Of a stretch of 64,000 bases of DNA, positions 34,901 to 46,300 are shown one piece after another; the stretch's first letter is position 1, and the number at the start of each line of letters is the position of its first letter. A program made the position numbers and the translations under genes. The notes below the pieces were generated by a model. It saw only the letters and a list, made by a program, of their open reading frames with translations, had not been told where the DNA came from and ran no database searches. Source of the stretch: Beroe forskalii (lineage: Eukaryota; Ctenophora; Nuda; Beroida; Beroidae); the NCBI GenBank assembly GCA_011033025.1, contig WFMF01000005.1:930001-994000 (forward strand), read 5' to 3'.

Positions 34901-35860
34901 GGATGTAGCGTGAGTGTATGGCAGACGAGTGTAGCGTGAGTGTATAGGTAGATGAGTGTAGCGTGAGTGTATGGGTAGATGAGTGTAGCGTGATCAGTGT
35001 ATGGGTAGATGGATGTAGCGTGAGTGTATGGGTAGATGAGTGTAGCGTGATCAGTGTATGGGTAGATGGATGTAGTGTGAGTGTATGGGTAGATGGATGT
35101 AGCGTGAGTGTATGGGTAGACGGATGCAGCGTGATCAGTGTATGGGTAGATGAGTGTAGCGTGAGTGTATGGAAAGATCGATGTGCGTGAGTGTATGGGT
35201 AGATGGATGTAGCGTGAGTATATGGGTAGATGTGTGTAGCGTGAGTGTTTGGGTAGATGGATGCAGCGTGATCAGTGTATGGGTAGATGGATAAAGCGTG
35301 AGTGAAAGCAACACAAATCGGTAGTTCTCTTACGCTTAGTTCAGCAAGAGGTTTATTATCTGAGTAGTGAGTGTATGGGTAGACGAGTGTAGCGTGAGTG
35401 TATGGGTAGATGAGTGTAGCGTTAGTGTATGGGTAGATGAGTGTAGCGTGATCAGTGTATGGGTAGATGAGTGTAGCATGAGCGTATGGGTAGATGAGTG
35501 TAGCGTGATCAGTGTATGGGTAGATGGATGTAGCGTGAGTGTATGGGTAGATGGATGTAGCGTGAGTGTATGGGTAGATGAGTGTAGCGTGATCAGTGTA
35601 TAGGTAGATGAGTGTAGCCTGAGTGTATGGGAAGATCGATGTAGCGTGAGTGTATGGGTAGATGAGTGTAGCGCGATCAGTGTATGGGTAGATGAGTGTA
35701 GCGTGAGTGTATGGAAAGATCGATGTGCGTGAGTGTATGGGTAGATGGATGTAGCGTGAGTATATGGGAAGATGTGTGTAGCGTGAGTGTTTGGGTAGAT
35801 AGATGCAGCGAGATCAGTGTATGGGTAGATGGATAAAGCGTGAGTGAAAGCAACGCAAAT
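34900..35860. repeat. 27-bp minisatellite blocks in the right arm of copy A
   Basis: Reverse-complement form of the left-arm units (gtgtatgggtagatgagtgt), in two blocks separated at about 35300-35375 by the arm-end sequence that contains gaaagcaacacaaatcggta. Confidence 0.85.
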
Positions 35861-35980
35861 CGGTAGTTCTCTTACGCTTAGTTCAGCAAGAGGTTTATTA
35901 TCTGAGTAGTGAGCGAAAGAAAATTAAAAGTGGTAAGAAAATTAAATTTCAGCACAACATGGGCAAAATACGCAATATTA

Positions 35981-36851
35981 CATGGCTCATCAGCCCTTAT
36001 TTGCCACCATATACATCAGGGAATTTCTTTAGTATATGGTCGGTCGGATCCTGTAACCCCATGTTATGTGGTCGGTTGGGATCCTGTAACCCCATGTTAT
36101 GTGGTCGTTTCCGACCCTATAAGCCCGAGCTACAATGATGACTCCGATGTAGATTCAATATGAAAGTTTATGACGTGAGTCGCCTACATATCTTTTTAGA
36201 GTCGTTCGGATCCTATAACCCCCATGTTATAGGATTTTCCAAGAGTTGATAGGGTATTTACAATGATGACATCGTCTTAGATTCAATAAGCAAGTTTATG
36301 ACGTGAGTTGTCTACATTTGTTTGCGGACCATTTCACGAGTAACGATACCTGCCGCCTCAAGTGCCAACTCAATTTGAATAATTTGGTTGGAACGCAGAT
36401 ATTCGAATTTTGTGGTATTTGAGACTCCAATGATCAACAGGCTGTTCAAATGACGCCGTTATCTTGCTTCACTGTGGTAAATTGCTACATGGCATCACAA
36501 TATGCATTCCATCGACATATGACTACAAGTACATGTCTTGAGGCCCGACAAAAATGCAATTACCGGCGAGAGCATTCTAACCATGACGCCTGATACAAGT
36601 ACAACTATGAGACGTCATGTTTCATATTTCTTATGAGTTTCCACCACATAATTTGTGTAATTTCGCCATGTAATATCACCATAGGTCTCAGGAGTACCTA
36701 ATACCTACCACATTGTTTTGAACTCGGCTTCGCCTCGTCCAAAACAAACCATTATTGGCCTCAGCTTCGCTTCGGCCAATAATGCGTCTATATATAGTTC
36801 GCGCTCACTACATATATGTGGTATTAGGTTACTCCTTCGACCTATAGTTCT
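35981..36851. mobile_element. 871-bp insertion in the right arm of copy A
   Basis: Absent from the same arm position in copy B (about 47632). The word atatta is present on both sides (35975-35980 and 36852-36857), consistent with a 6-bp target duplication or chance. Contains several hairpins, among them attattggcc/ggccaataat and gttttg...caaaac, and a repeated gatcctgtaaccccatgtta block. No coding capacity seen. Confidence 0.55.
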
Positions 36852-38000
36852 ATATTATTCGATTCATGCTGTATCACGAGTCGATTCACACGCATGACCC
36901 AATAATGGGTTATGTGATCTGTTCCATATCATGTAGGATATCCGAACCCTGTTAGTGCCGTTGACATACCTGAAGTTCTAAGCCTGAATAAGCTCTCAGA
37001 TCACATTTCATCCTGTCAGTAACGGGCACTGAAGTTATGCCTATGGTTACCTCGAGGTTCCTCCCCCATCACCTCCGGAGGTGATGGGGGAGGAACCTGC
37101 CCTTCACCTCCGATGACGTGCTGACCATCAATATCATCCCCTGCAGCTGCTGCTCCCCCTCGCAGTTGAGCTGAGCTTCCGAGACAGCTCAGCCTCAACC
37201 CACTCTTCACCCGTCTTCCAAACTACAGGTAAAACGAAGTTGAGCATTGATGATGCTTCCTTCCACTAGTTCAGGAAGAACCAAAACAGAACAGTGCAGT
37301 GCTCTTCCGCTGTTTGAAGAAAGAAGAAGTGATGTACAGCCTCCTTCACCCTGACAGCAAAACCGTGCTTGCGATAAATCTATAAATTTTCTGATTACAT
37401 CCGACCTACACAAGTCTACAGTTACATACCGACACTACACACGGGGTACAATGTACATTGTCCCTTGTGAGCAGAGGATTGTCCCCTGTCATCGTTCTAC
37501 ATCAACATGCAGCATATCATACTGGTCCTGTCATTTGCTTCATCCCACCCCAATACCCCATACTATGTCGATCAGTTTATCAAATTATGCTCAGCATCAT
37601 CACCACTTCACCCTCATTAACATTCGGAGCTAGTGTGTGATATTTCAATAAATACGGCCTTCCGCCTTTGTTGTAAACTATATTTGAAAATTCCTTGAAA
37701 TAACGGTCAAGTACACCCTACTTCGATCTGGCAAAAATCGGTCAAGTACACCCTACTTCGATCTATATCTCGCGGAACTGCAGCGGAATCTTGCGCGCGC
37801 GGATATAAGCGCGCGCGTAGAATCCGCGCGGATGGTCGCCATACCGCGCCTTCCATACAAAGTATGGCCGATACAAATCGTCAACGCTCCAGGGGTTCCC
37901 GGGGTCCAATTTCAAAAAACCGGATATCCTCGGTCTTGTCTCACCGAGATCTATCGCTCAGGGGTTGAGCACCAAAAATTTATTTTTTTTGGTGCACCCT

Positions 38001-40047
38001 ACGCGTACGTGTTACAATATTTGGGCGCTAGGTAAAAATATAGTTGTAGGAAATCTGCATAAAACTGACTTTTATGCCATGTTGATGCCGATAACAGTGG
38101 TTATGCTTTATTTGGGTCTCATTTCATTATCAAATAATATCTTCCCCTAACCAGGGGCGTCGCGCACTCTGTGCGCGAAACCAGGGCGCTGGTTAGGGCA
38201 AAATAATATCAATGGCTGCATTATGAAGTCATTGCTATACTATTTTAGGGGAATAACTCCAATATGGTCTTGATGATCTAGTTTCAGTTAAATGTGATGG
38301 ACTTCCTAAGCCCGCATAGGTGTGTGTACGCGCCGCGCGCTTCCCTGTGTTGGGGAAGCGCGCCGTGCGAGCCACACAGGGATATATGTTTTTAGCAAGT
38401 GATGGACAATAAAATTACTAAGTTGCCATAGTCTTGCTATACTCTTAGAAAAATGTGCGGTGTATTTATGAATACCTACAAATTGAAGAGCTGTGCTGTC
38501 TGTTTGAGCTTGAAGCCCTTGATTATGTTCATTAATATGTTAGTTTGTAAGAAAATTATTTCATTATTATGTGGGATTCATTTAATATACATTAAATACT
38601 TTAAGTAATGCTGAATGGTATCCTCCCTCAGTCCCTCATGTTCTCAGTAACTTTTTGAATTGAATGGAATGTCATTTTACCAGTATCCTTGTTTACCAGT
38701 CACTCTAATAGCATGAACTCTGTACCTACTACAGATGGATGCAGTCTATAGAATGCAGGAGTCTTCACTGTTCTACACACTAATTCTGATGCCATGAGGT
38801 AATGAATTAGTGCTATTTTTCCTCAGCATTTCCATTTCTCATTTCATTACATCCAAGCATGTGAAGGGAAGGGTTATAACAAATTCATACATTTTAACAT
38901 TTCAAGCATTGAAGAGTTGAAGCAGTGCTTATAGTGTCGAGAAGTAGAGACAGTTGCACTGCTCAAAATCGGTCAGTAGGAAATATGGCAGGCGGAGAAG
39001 CAGTGGATGGTATAGTAATTTAGTAAGGTTGATAGGAACTCTGAAAGGCTGGAAGCAGCACAAGGTATAGTAGGTTTGTAGAAATCTGGCAGGCTGAGAA
39101 TACCAGCAGAAAGTGAGTAAAGTTTAGGAACCTTGCAGGCTGAGAAGCAACAGAGGTAGGTTTTTAAGATTGGTTGAGACACTGGCAGGCTGAGATGTAG
39201 AAGTGAGGTAGAGTATGGTTGGTAAGAAATCTTACAGGCTGACAAACAAAGGCAGCAGAAGGTAGAGTACCTATTAAGGTTGGTAGAAATCTGTGGGTTC
39301 AAGCTGACAAGTGGTGCTCAGAATCTAGAGTAGGTTGATAGGAATCTTACAGTGCACATTTTAGTGTTACGTAAGCGCTCTAGCTCTTCTTTTTAAGTGT
39401 TTTACGTTTAGCTAGGCCTCATGACTCAGATCCAGGTTTTCTAGAAGTGGAAGGCGTGGCTGAGTATAGCATACGAGTTATGAGTCGGTTTATCTATGTT
39501 TTACGCTGGCTTGTTCCGATGAATGATTAGAACGTAAATTACGCATTCTCAATTCTTGACTCTTGAGGCAGTAGGCACCTGTTTTTTGTATTATTTCTTT
39601 TTTTATTCAAACCGGTTCTGTATTTTAGACCTAGCCTTTGCTGATATCACTGCCGCAATACAAATTGACGTGTTTTAAACTTTTTAAGACATGATCAGGT
39701 AATTGGATAATAGTTTCACATATTCAAACATCAGTCCGTGTCGTCAGCAAGTACATTCATCGACTTAAAAGATTAAATGAGTAAACGGTATACCAATGCG
39801 GTTTAACTGTTTGAGATTCCAATGAAGATCACTCTCACGCCCACAAATGCCAAGGTATAATGTAGCTGTGCCCAGATATTATGCTATAAAAAGTATCGTC
39901 ATGTCCGATGATCTACTGTGGTAACTGGATGTCGTAGATTTGCCTATTATATTCGTGAAGGAAGATTAGGCATTATGTGCCTGGTTTCCTGTAATTGCAG
40001 TTTAAGCGTGTAAGTGTTTCATCGGGTGGGGCCGTCACGTGATCCTG
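38001..40047. other. Intergenic region between copy A and the TJAP1-like gene
   Basis: Contains the ccctaaccaggg palindrome (38148-38203), the cctaagcccgcatagg module (38305-38395) and a degenerate tandem repeat of about 55-60 bp at 38960-39345 (landmarks ggcaggctgag, gtagaaatctg). No CHIP U-box exon recognised here. Confidence 0.5.
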
Positions 40048-40058
40048 TATATATATAT
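40048..40058 (+). promoter_or_regulatory. Possible TATA element upstream of the TJAP1-like start
   Basis: An alternating TA run follows a cacgtgatc motif about 270 bp upstream of the ATG at 40323. It may equally be a microsatellite; there is no transcription start evidence. Confidence 0.2.
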
Positions 40059-40322
40059 CAAGACTCTTAGATATACTACCTTTTCTTAGCTACCTTGCCT
40101 GACTTTGTCGATAGTCTCGGTCTATTTACCATCTCAGACTTTGTTTGAGCACTTTTTTCTTCGTATATCATGCTGTCATGGTAGCTGGAATTAGTATCAA
40201 ATTGTCTTCAAATAAATCAAATGTTTACAGCTCCCTGCTCCATTTATCAAATGACACATATCGTTATGGCCATCCCGATAACGATAATTCCTCTCCCGCA
40301 GCATGTCAATGAGTTGATATAG

Positions 40323-43300
40323 ATGTCCGATGTCGGGGTATCTTACAACTCTCACGAGGGCCCTGCCTCCCCCAGACTAACACCATCCCCCTCTCCTGTC
40401 TCTTCCTCACCCTCTCTCCCTGCCTCACAAACCCCCACTCCTCCACACGAGGGAGAATGTGACACTGTGAGTGGGGCGTCAACCCACAGCAGCAAAGAGA
40501 GTGGGGCATCACCCCTCAGTCACATAGGGAGTGAGGATTCGCCCCATTCCCACGACACATCGATACCTGGAACCAGCACACCAGATAAAATGACGATCAG
40601 CACATCTCAGCACCCTGATAAGATGATAGCCACTATATCTCAGCTTCCTGATAACAAGCTAACAGCTCAGAATCAGAAGCTGATGGTTGAGGAGATACCC
40701 CGACAAAGATATCCCAGCTATAATACCAGTTATGGGTAAGTGAGACAGAGAAATCCCATTTATAATACCAGCTATGGGTAAGTGAGGCTCATCTGTGGGC
40801 ACTTCGCAGAAATAAGAGAATGTGATTTGACAATATATTCATGTCGAGCGCGTTAAAGTGTACGCTCAAGACCTGGCTAACATCCGTGTCCTAATTTGGC
40901 ATGGCGCTATTCTAATGCACAGTTCAAGCGATATCCAGACTTAATTCCCTCGAGGGATGTGAGGACGAGGGAAAAGGGTTTAGAACCGTAACCTTCCTAG
41001 ACCTGGCGCTAGTATAATGCACAGTTCTCGATCCAATACAAGCAGAGATAACAGTATGTGTAATGTGCCCATTTTCGATATTCTGACTTAATTTCAGAGA
41101 GGGATGTGGGGATGTGGACAGCAGCACCGAACTCTGGGATGAAGAAGACCAGGGAATTAGGGAGTAGAGGGAGTAGTGCTAGATTCCCCCTCACCAGGGG
41201 TAGAGTAACCTCCTGCATATTCACAGGGAGGGATGTGGGGATGTGGACAGCAGTACGGAACTCTGGGATGAAGAAGACCAGGGGTGCACCAAAAATTAAA
41301 TTTTTGGTGCTCAACCCCTGAGCGATAGATCTCGGTGAGACAAGACCGAGGATATCCGGTTTTTTGAAATTGGACCCCGGGAACCCCTGGAGCGTTGACG
41401 ATTTGTATCGGCCATACTTGTATGGAAGGCGCGGTATGGCGTGACCATCCGCGGATTCTACGCGCGCGCTTATATCCGCGCGCGCAAGATTCCGCTGCAG
41501 TTCCGCGAGATATAGATCGAAGTAGGGTGTACTTGACCGATATTTGCCAGATCGAAGTAGGGTGTACTTGACCGTTATTTCAAGGAATTTTCAAATATAG
41601 TTTACAACAAAGGCGGAAGGCCGTGTTTATTGAAATATCACACACTAGCTCCGAATGTTAATGATGGTGAAGTGGTGATGATGCTGAGCATAATTTGATA
41701 AACTGATCGACATAGTATGGGGTATTGGGGTGGGATGAAGCAAATGACAGGACCAGTATGATATGCTGCTGTGCATGTTGATGTTACATTGTACTCCCGT
41801 GTGTAGTGTCGGTATGTAACTGTAGACTTGTGTAGGTCGGATGTAATCAGAAAATTTATAGATTTATCGCAAGCACGGTTTGCTGAAGGAGGCTGTACAT
41901 CACTTCTTCTTCTTCAAACAGCGGAAGAGCACTGCACTGTTCCGTTCTGGTTCTTCCTGAACTAGTGGAAGGAAGCATCATCAATGCTCAACTTCGTTTT
42001 ACCCGTAGAAGTTTGAAGACGGGTGAAGGCGCGGGTTGAGGCTGAGCTGTCTCGGAAGCTCAGCTCAACTGCGAGGGGGAGCAGCAGCTGCAGGGGATGA
42101 TATTGATGGTCAGTACGTCATCGGAGGTGAAGGGCAGGCAGTCACGGGAGGTGATGGGGGAGGAACCTCGAGGTAACCATAGGCATAACTTCAGTGCTCG
42201 TTACTGACAGGATGAAATGTGATCTGAGAGCTTATTCAGGCTTAGAACTTCAGGTATGTCAGCGGCACTAACAGGGTTCGGATATCCTACATGATATGGA
42301 ACAGATCACATAACCCATTATTGGGTCATGCGTGTGAATCGACTCGTGATACAGCATGAATCGAATAATATTGCGTATTTTGCCCATGTTGTGCTGAAAT
42401 TTAATTTTCTTACCACTCTTTTAATTTTCTTTCGCTCATTACTCAGATAATAAACCTCGCGCTGAACTAAGCGTAAGAGAACTACCGATTTGCGTTGCTT
42501 TCACTCACGCTTTATCCATCTACCCATACACTGATCACGCTACACTTACCTACCCATACACTCACGCTACACTCATCTAACCATACACTCACGCTACACT
42601 CATCTACCCATACACTCACGCTACACTCATCTACCCATACACTCACGCTACACTCATCTACCCATACACTCACGCTACATCCATCTACCCATACACTGAT
42701 CACGCTACACTCATCTACCCATTATACGCTCATGCTACACTCATCTACCCATACACTGATCACGCTACACTCATCTACCCATACACTCACGCTACACTCA
42801 TCTACCCATACACTCACGCTACACTCGTCTACCCATACACTCACGCTACATCCATCTACCCATACACTCACGCTACACTTACCTACCCATACACTCACGC
42901 TACATCCATCTACCCATACACTCACGCTACACTCATCTACCCATACACTCACGCAACACTCATCTACCCATACACTCAGTCCCCACTCAGTTGTACTCAA
43001 ATCCGTTTATAACACGTAAATTTTGCGTCCTTTTGCGCGTGGTTGCAGCGTGGGTGTATGGGTAGATGGATAAAGCGTGATTGAAAGCAACGCAAATCGG
43101 TAGTTCTCTTACGCTTAGTTCAGCGCGAGGTTCATTATCTGACTAACTGAGCGAAAATTTACGCTCAGTCTCCACTCAGTTGTACTCAAATCCGTTGAGA
43201 ACACGTAAATGTTGCGTCCGTTTGCGCTTTAGACTCTCAAAATGTATTTCGAGAGTGTAAAGCACAAAAGGACGCAACATTTACTTGAATTAAACGGATT

Positions 43301-46300
43301 TGAGTGCAACTGAGTGGTGACTGATACTGATAGTTCTATTGATATTATCAATAGCTCTATTGACATTATCTATGATAGTTCATTATAATGAGTCTCTCAA
43401 CATTCTCACTCCAAAGGATACTTTGTAGCCGCTGTTTTCCCAGAATGAGGGACAAAGGTGGGGACAAAGGTGGGGACAAAAGGTGGGGACAAAAGTGGGG
43501 ACAATCGGTCGCCCAGAACGTGGGAGTTCTCACGCTCTCTCGGCTCACTCAGTAATTGTCCCCATCCTCGGAGATTGTCCCCTTCTTGTGAACGGGATGA
43601 TTCAAATTTAAATATATGATGAATCAAGCATCGATACAGATTTAATCGAGTTATAGATTAATCAAGTAGTGTGAATCGACTATTGCTTGAGTGTGACCCA
43701 ATTGCAATGCTATTTCTATAGAAGTATATATGTAAGCTCAGCAGGCTCTGTTAGAGCTTAGTGGATACTAGACATCGCAGACAGTGTCATCCCGTCATTG
43801 GATAACGTATAGCTACAAGTTCATCCAAGATATAATTTTGACTCAGATGAGATTGGCTTAGCAATACCGGCTTCTGATGCGGCTGGTATTCAAATTTTAT
43901 CCCCAACCCCAGTATATTTGTTTTAAACCGTCATTTTACCGTCCTTTGAGCGAATTATTGCAGAAGTCCCCTGGGGGTCCTGCGGCAGTACCACGCGGGA
44001 GAACCTATGGAGCTATGAGGTAGGTACGGGAGTAATATGGGTGTATGGGTAGATGAGTGTAGCGTGAGTGTATGGGTAGATGAGTGTAGCGTTAGTGTAT
44101 GGGTATATGAGTGTAGTGTGAGTGTATGGGTAGATGTGTGTACCATGAGTGTATGGGTAGATATGTGTAGCGTGAGTGTATGGGTAGATGAGTGTAGCAT
44201 GAGTGTATGGGTAGATGGATGTAGCGTGAGTGTATGGGTAGATGGATGTAGCGTGGGTGTATGGGTATATGAGTGTACCGTGAGTGTATGGGTAGATGGA
44301 TGTAGCGTGGGTGTATGGGTATATGAGTGTACCGTGAGTGTATGGGTAGATGGATGTAGCGTGAGTGTATGGGTAGATGGATGTAGCGTGAGTGTATGGG
44401 TAGATGAGTGTAGCGTGCATGGGACTACACGGCCCCCCTAAGGGGGGGGGGGGCAGGCCCCCCTAGTTTTCAAAAGGCCCCCTGTAGAAAAATCTTAGGG
44501 GGGCCTTGGCCCTACCTAAGATTTTCTCAAAAATTGAGCATAGAATGGAGGTCAAAATTTAGTTCATTAGACAGAAATTTTCCTGAAATTCACCCTTTTT
44601 CAGAGTAAAATCAATGAATAAAACATTATTTTAGTACTATTTTTAAGCAAAATAGTAAAAATTATGGCTATGAGAAATGAAAATTTGCCTATGTAAATTT
44701 TGGCCCCCCGTAGTTTTCAAAAGGCCCCCCCCCCCTTGAAAAAATCTAGGGGGGCCTTGGCCCCCACTAGCTAAAAAAAGTGTGTAATGGCATGGTAGCG
44801 TGAGTATATGGGTAGATGGATGTAGCGTGAGTGTATGGGTAGATGAGTGTAGCGTGAGTGTATGGGTAGATGGATGTAGCGTGATCAGTGAATGGGTAGA
44901 TGAGTGTAGCGTGAGTGTAGGCTATATACTGGGTGAACTGCAGTTCATATGAAGTCGCCGCGCACTTCATATGAATTCATATGAATTCATATGAGTTCAT
45001 TTGAATGCGTTTACCAGTTCAATAAATTTTTATATGAATGAACTTCATATGAACTTCATATGAATTCATGTGAACTTCATATGAACTCCACCAAGTTCAT
45101 ATGAACTTCATATGAACTCATATGAATTCATTAAACACGGATGAACTAGTTCACCAAAATTTAGTGAACTGAGATGCATATGAACTCATATGAACTCATA
45201 TGCATTCCAGTTCGCCTTGAATTCATATGAACTAGGAAGTTCATCTCGCGGACTCCAGTTCAACGCAGTTCAACGGAGTTCAACGCAGTTCAACGGAGTT
45301 CAACGAATTCATCTCGAAGTTCATCTAGAAGGTCAAAATGATAACTTAACAGATATTTCGGGGATGGATCAAAACATGGATCAGCGACGCCACAAGAGCG
45401 GCAGTGCGGCACCGCAGTGCCGCGGTGACGCCAGGGCAGTGCCATGGTGAAGCCACGAGGACGCCACTACTGGGCAACGATGAAGCCACAAGGGCGCCAC
45501 GGTGACATCATGGCAGTCATGGCAGTGCCACTGTGAAGCCATGGCGTCTTCATGGCTTCGTCGTGGCGTCCTCGTGGCTTACACCATGGCACTGCCCTGG
45601 CGTCGATGTGGCGCACTGGCGCTACCATGGGGCCCTCTTGGCGTTGCTGCTCTGATCTATGCCCGATAAGTCTCTCATTCCGGTTGACTGCTGAGTGACG
45701 TCACCTATTGAAAGGCTTTTTTCAATTTTAAAGAGGCTGTTAAACTTCACCAAATTAGCTGCATCTTGATCCATTTCACTAAAGGGGCTTCCAAAATTAA
45801 ATAGTTAAATCAGACTCAAGTCTTGAGCTCTTCCATAAACGATTTTTCGTACTCGTGTTAAGTGTACAGTCACGTGACAACTAAAAAATTTCACTTACGT
45901 CATGAATTAACTCTAGTCACTCTAAGACCACTCAGTGACTCGACGACTCAAATCGACTCGTTGCCTCAACTTGACGACTTGATTTGACGACTCTCTGACT
46001 TGTCTCAACGACTCGACTTGACGAATCGTCTCAACGACTCGACTCGACGACTCGACTCAACGACTCGACTCAACGACTCGACTCAACGACTCGACTCAAC
46101 GACTCGACTCAACGACTCGACTCGACGACTCGACGACTCGACTCGACGACTCGACGACTCGACTCGACTCGACTTGACTCGACTCGACGACTCGTCGACG
46201 ACTCGACGACTCGACGACTCGACGACTCGACGATTCGACTCGACGACTCGACTCGACGACTCGACTCGATGACTCGACTCGACGACTCGACGACTCGACT

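Larger units (their letters stand above)
31109..38000. mobile_element. Long-arm foldback DNA transposon, copy A
   Basis: Bounded by agggtgcacc at 31109 and ggtgcaccct ending at 38000, each leading into about 1.2 kb of inverted arm (landmarks gagcgatagatctcggtgag, gcgttgacgatttgtatcgg, gatcgaagtagggtgtactt). The 10-bp word acgcgtacgt flanks both ends (31098-31107 and 38001-38010), apart from one extra base on the left, which supports a target duplication of 10-11 bp as in Mutator-like elements. Arms end in a 27-bp minisatellite. A second, partial arm segment is tandemly repeated at about 32440-33090. No transposase frame is seen, so the copy is non-autonomous. Copy B is at 41282-48694. Confidence 0.8.

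Noticed and set aside
42495-44441. ORFs of up to 174 codons in the 27-bp arrays
   Set aside because: Period 27 without stops; both strands open; part of transposon shoulders.
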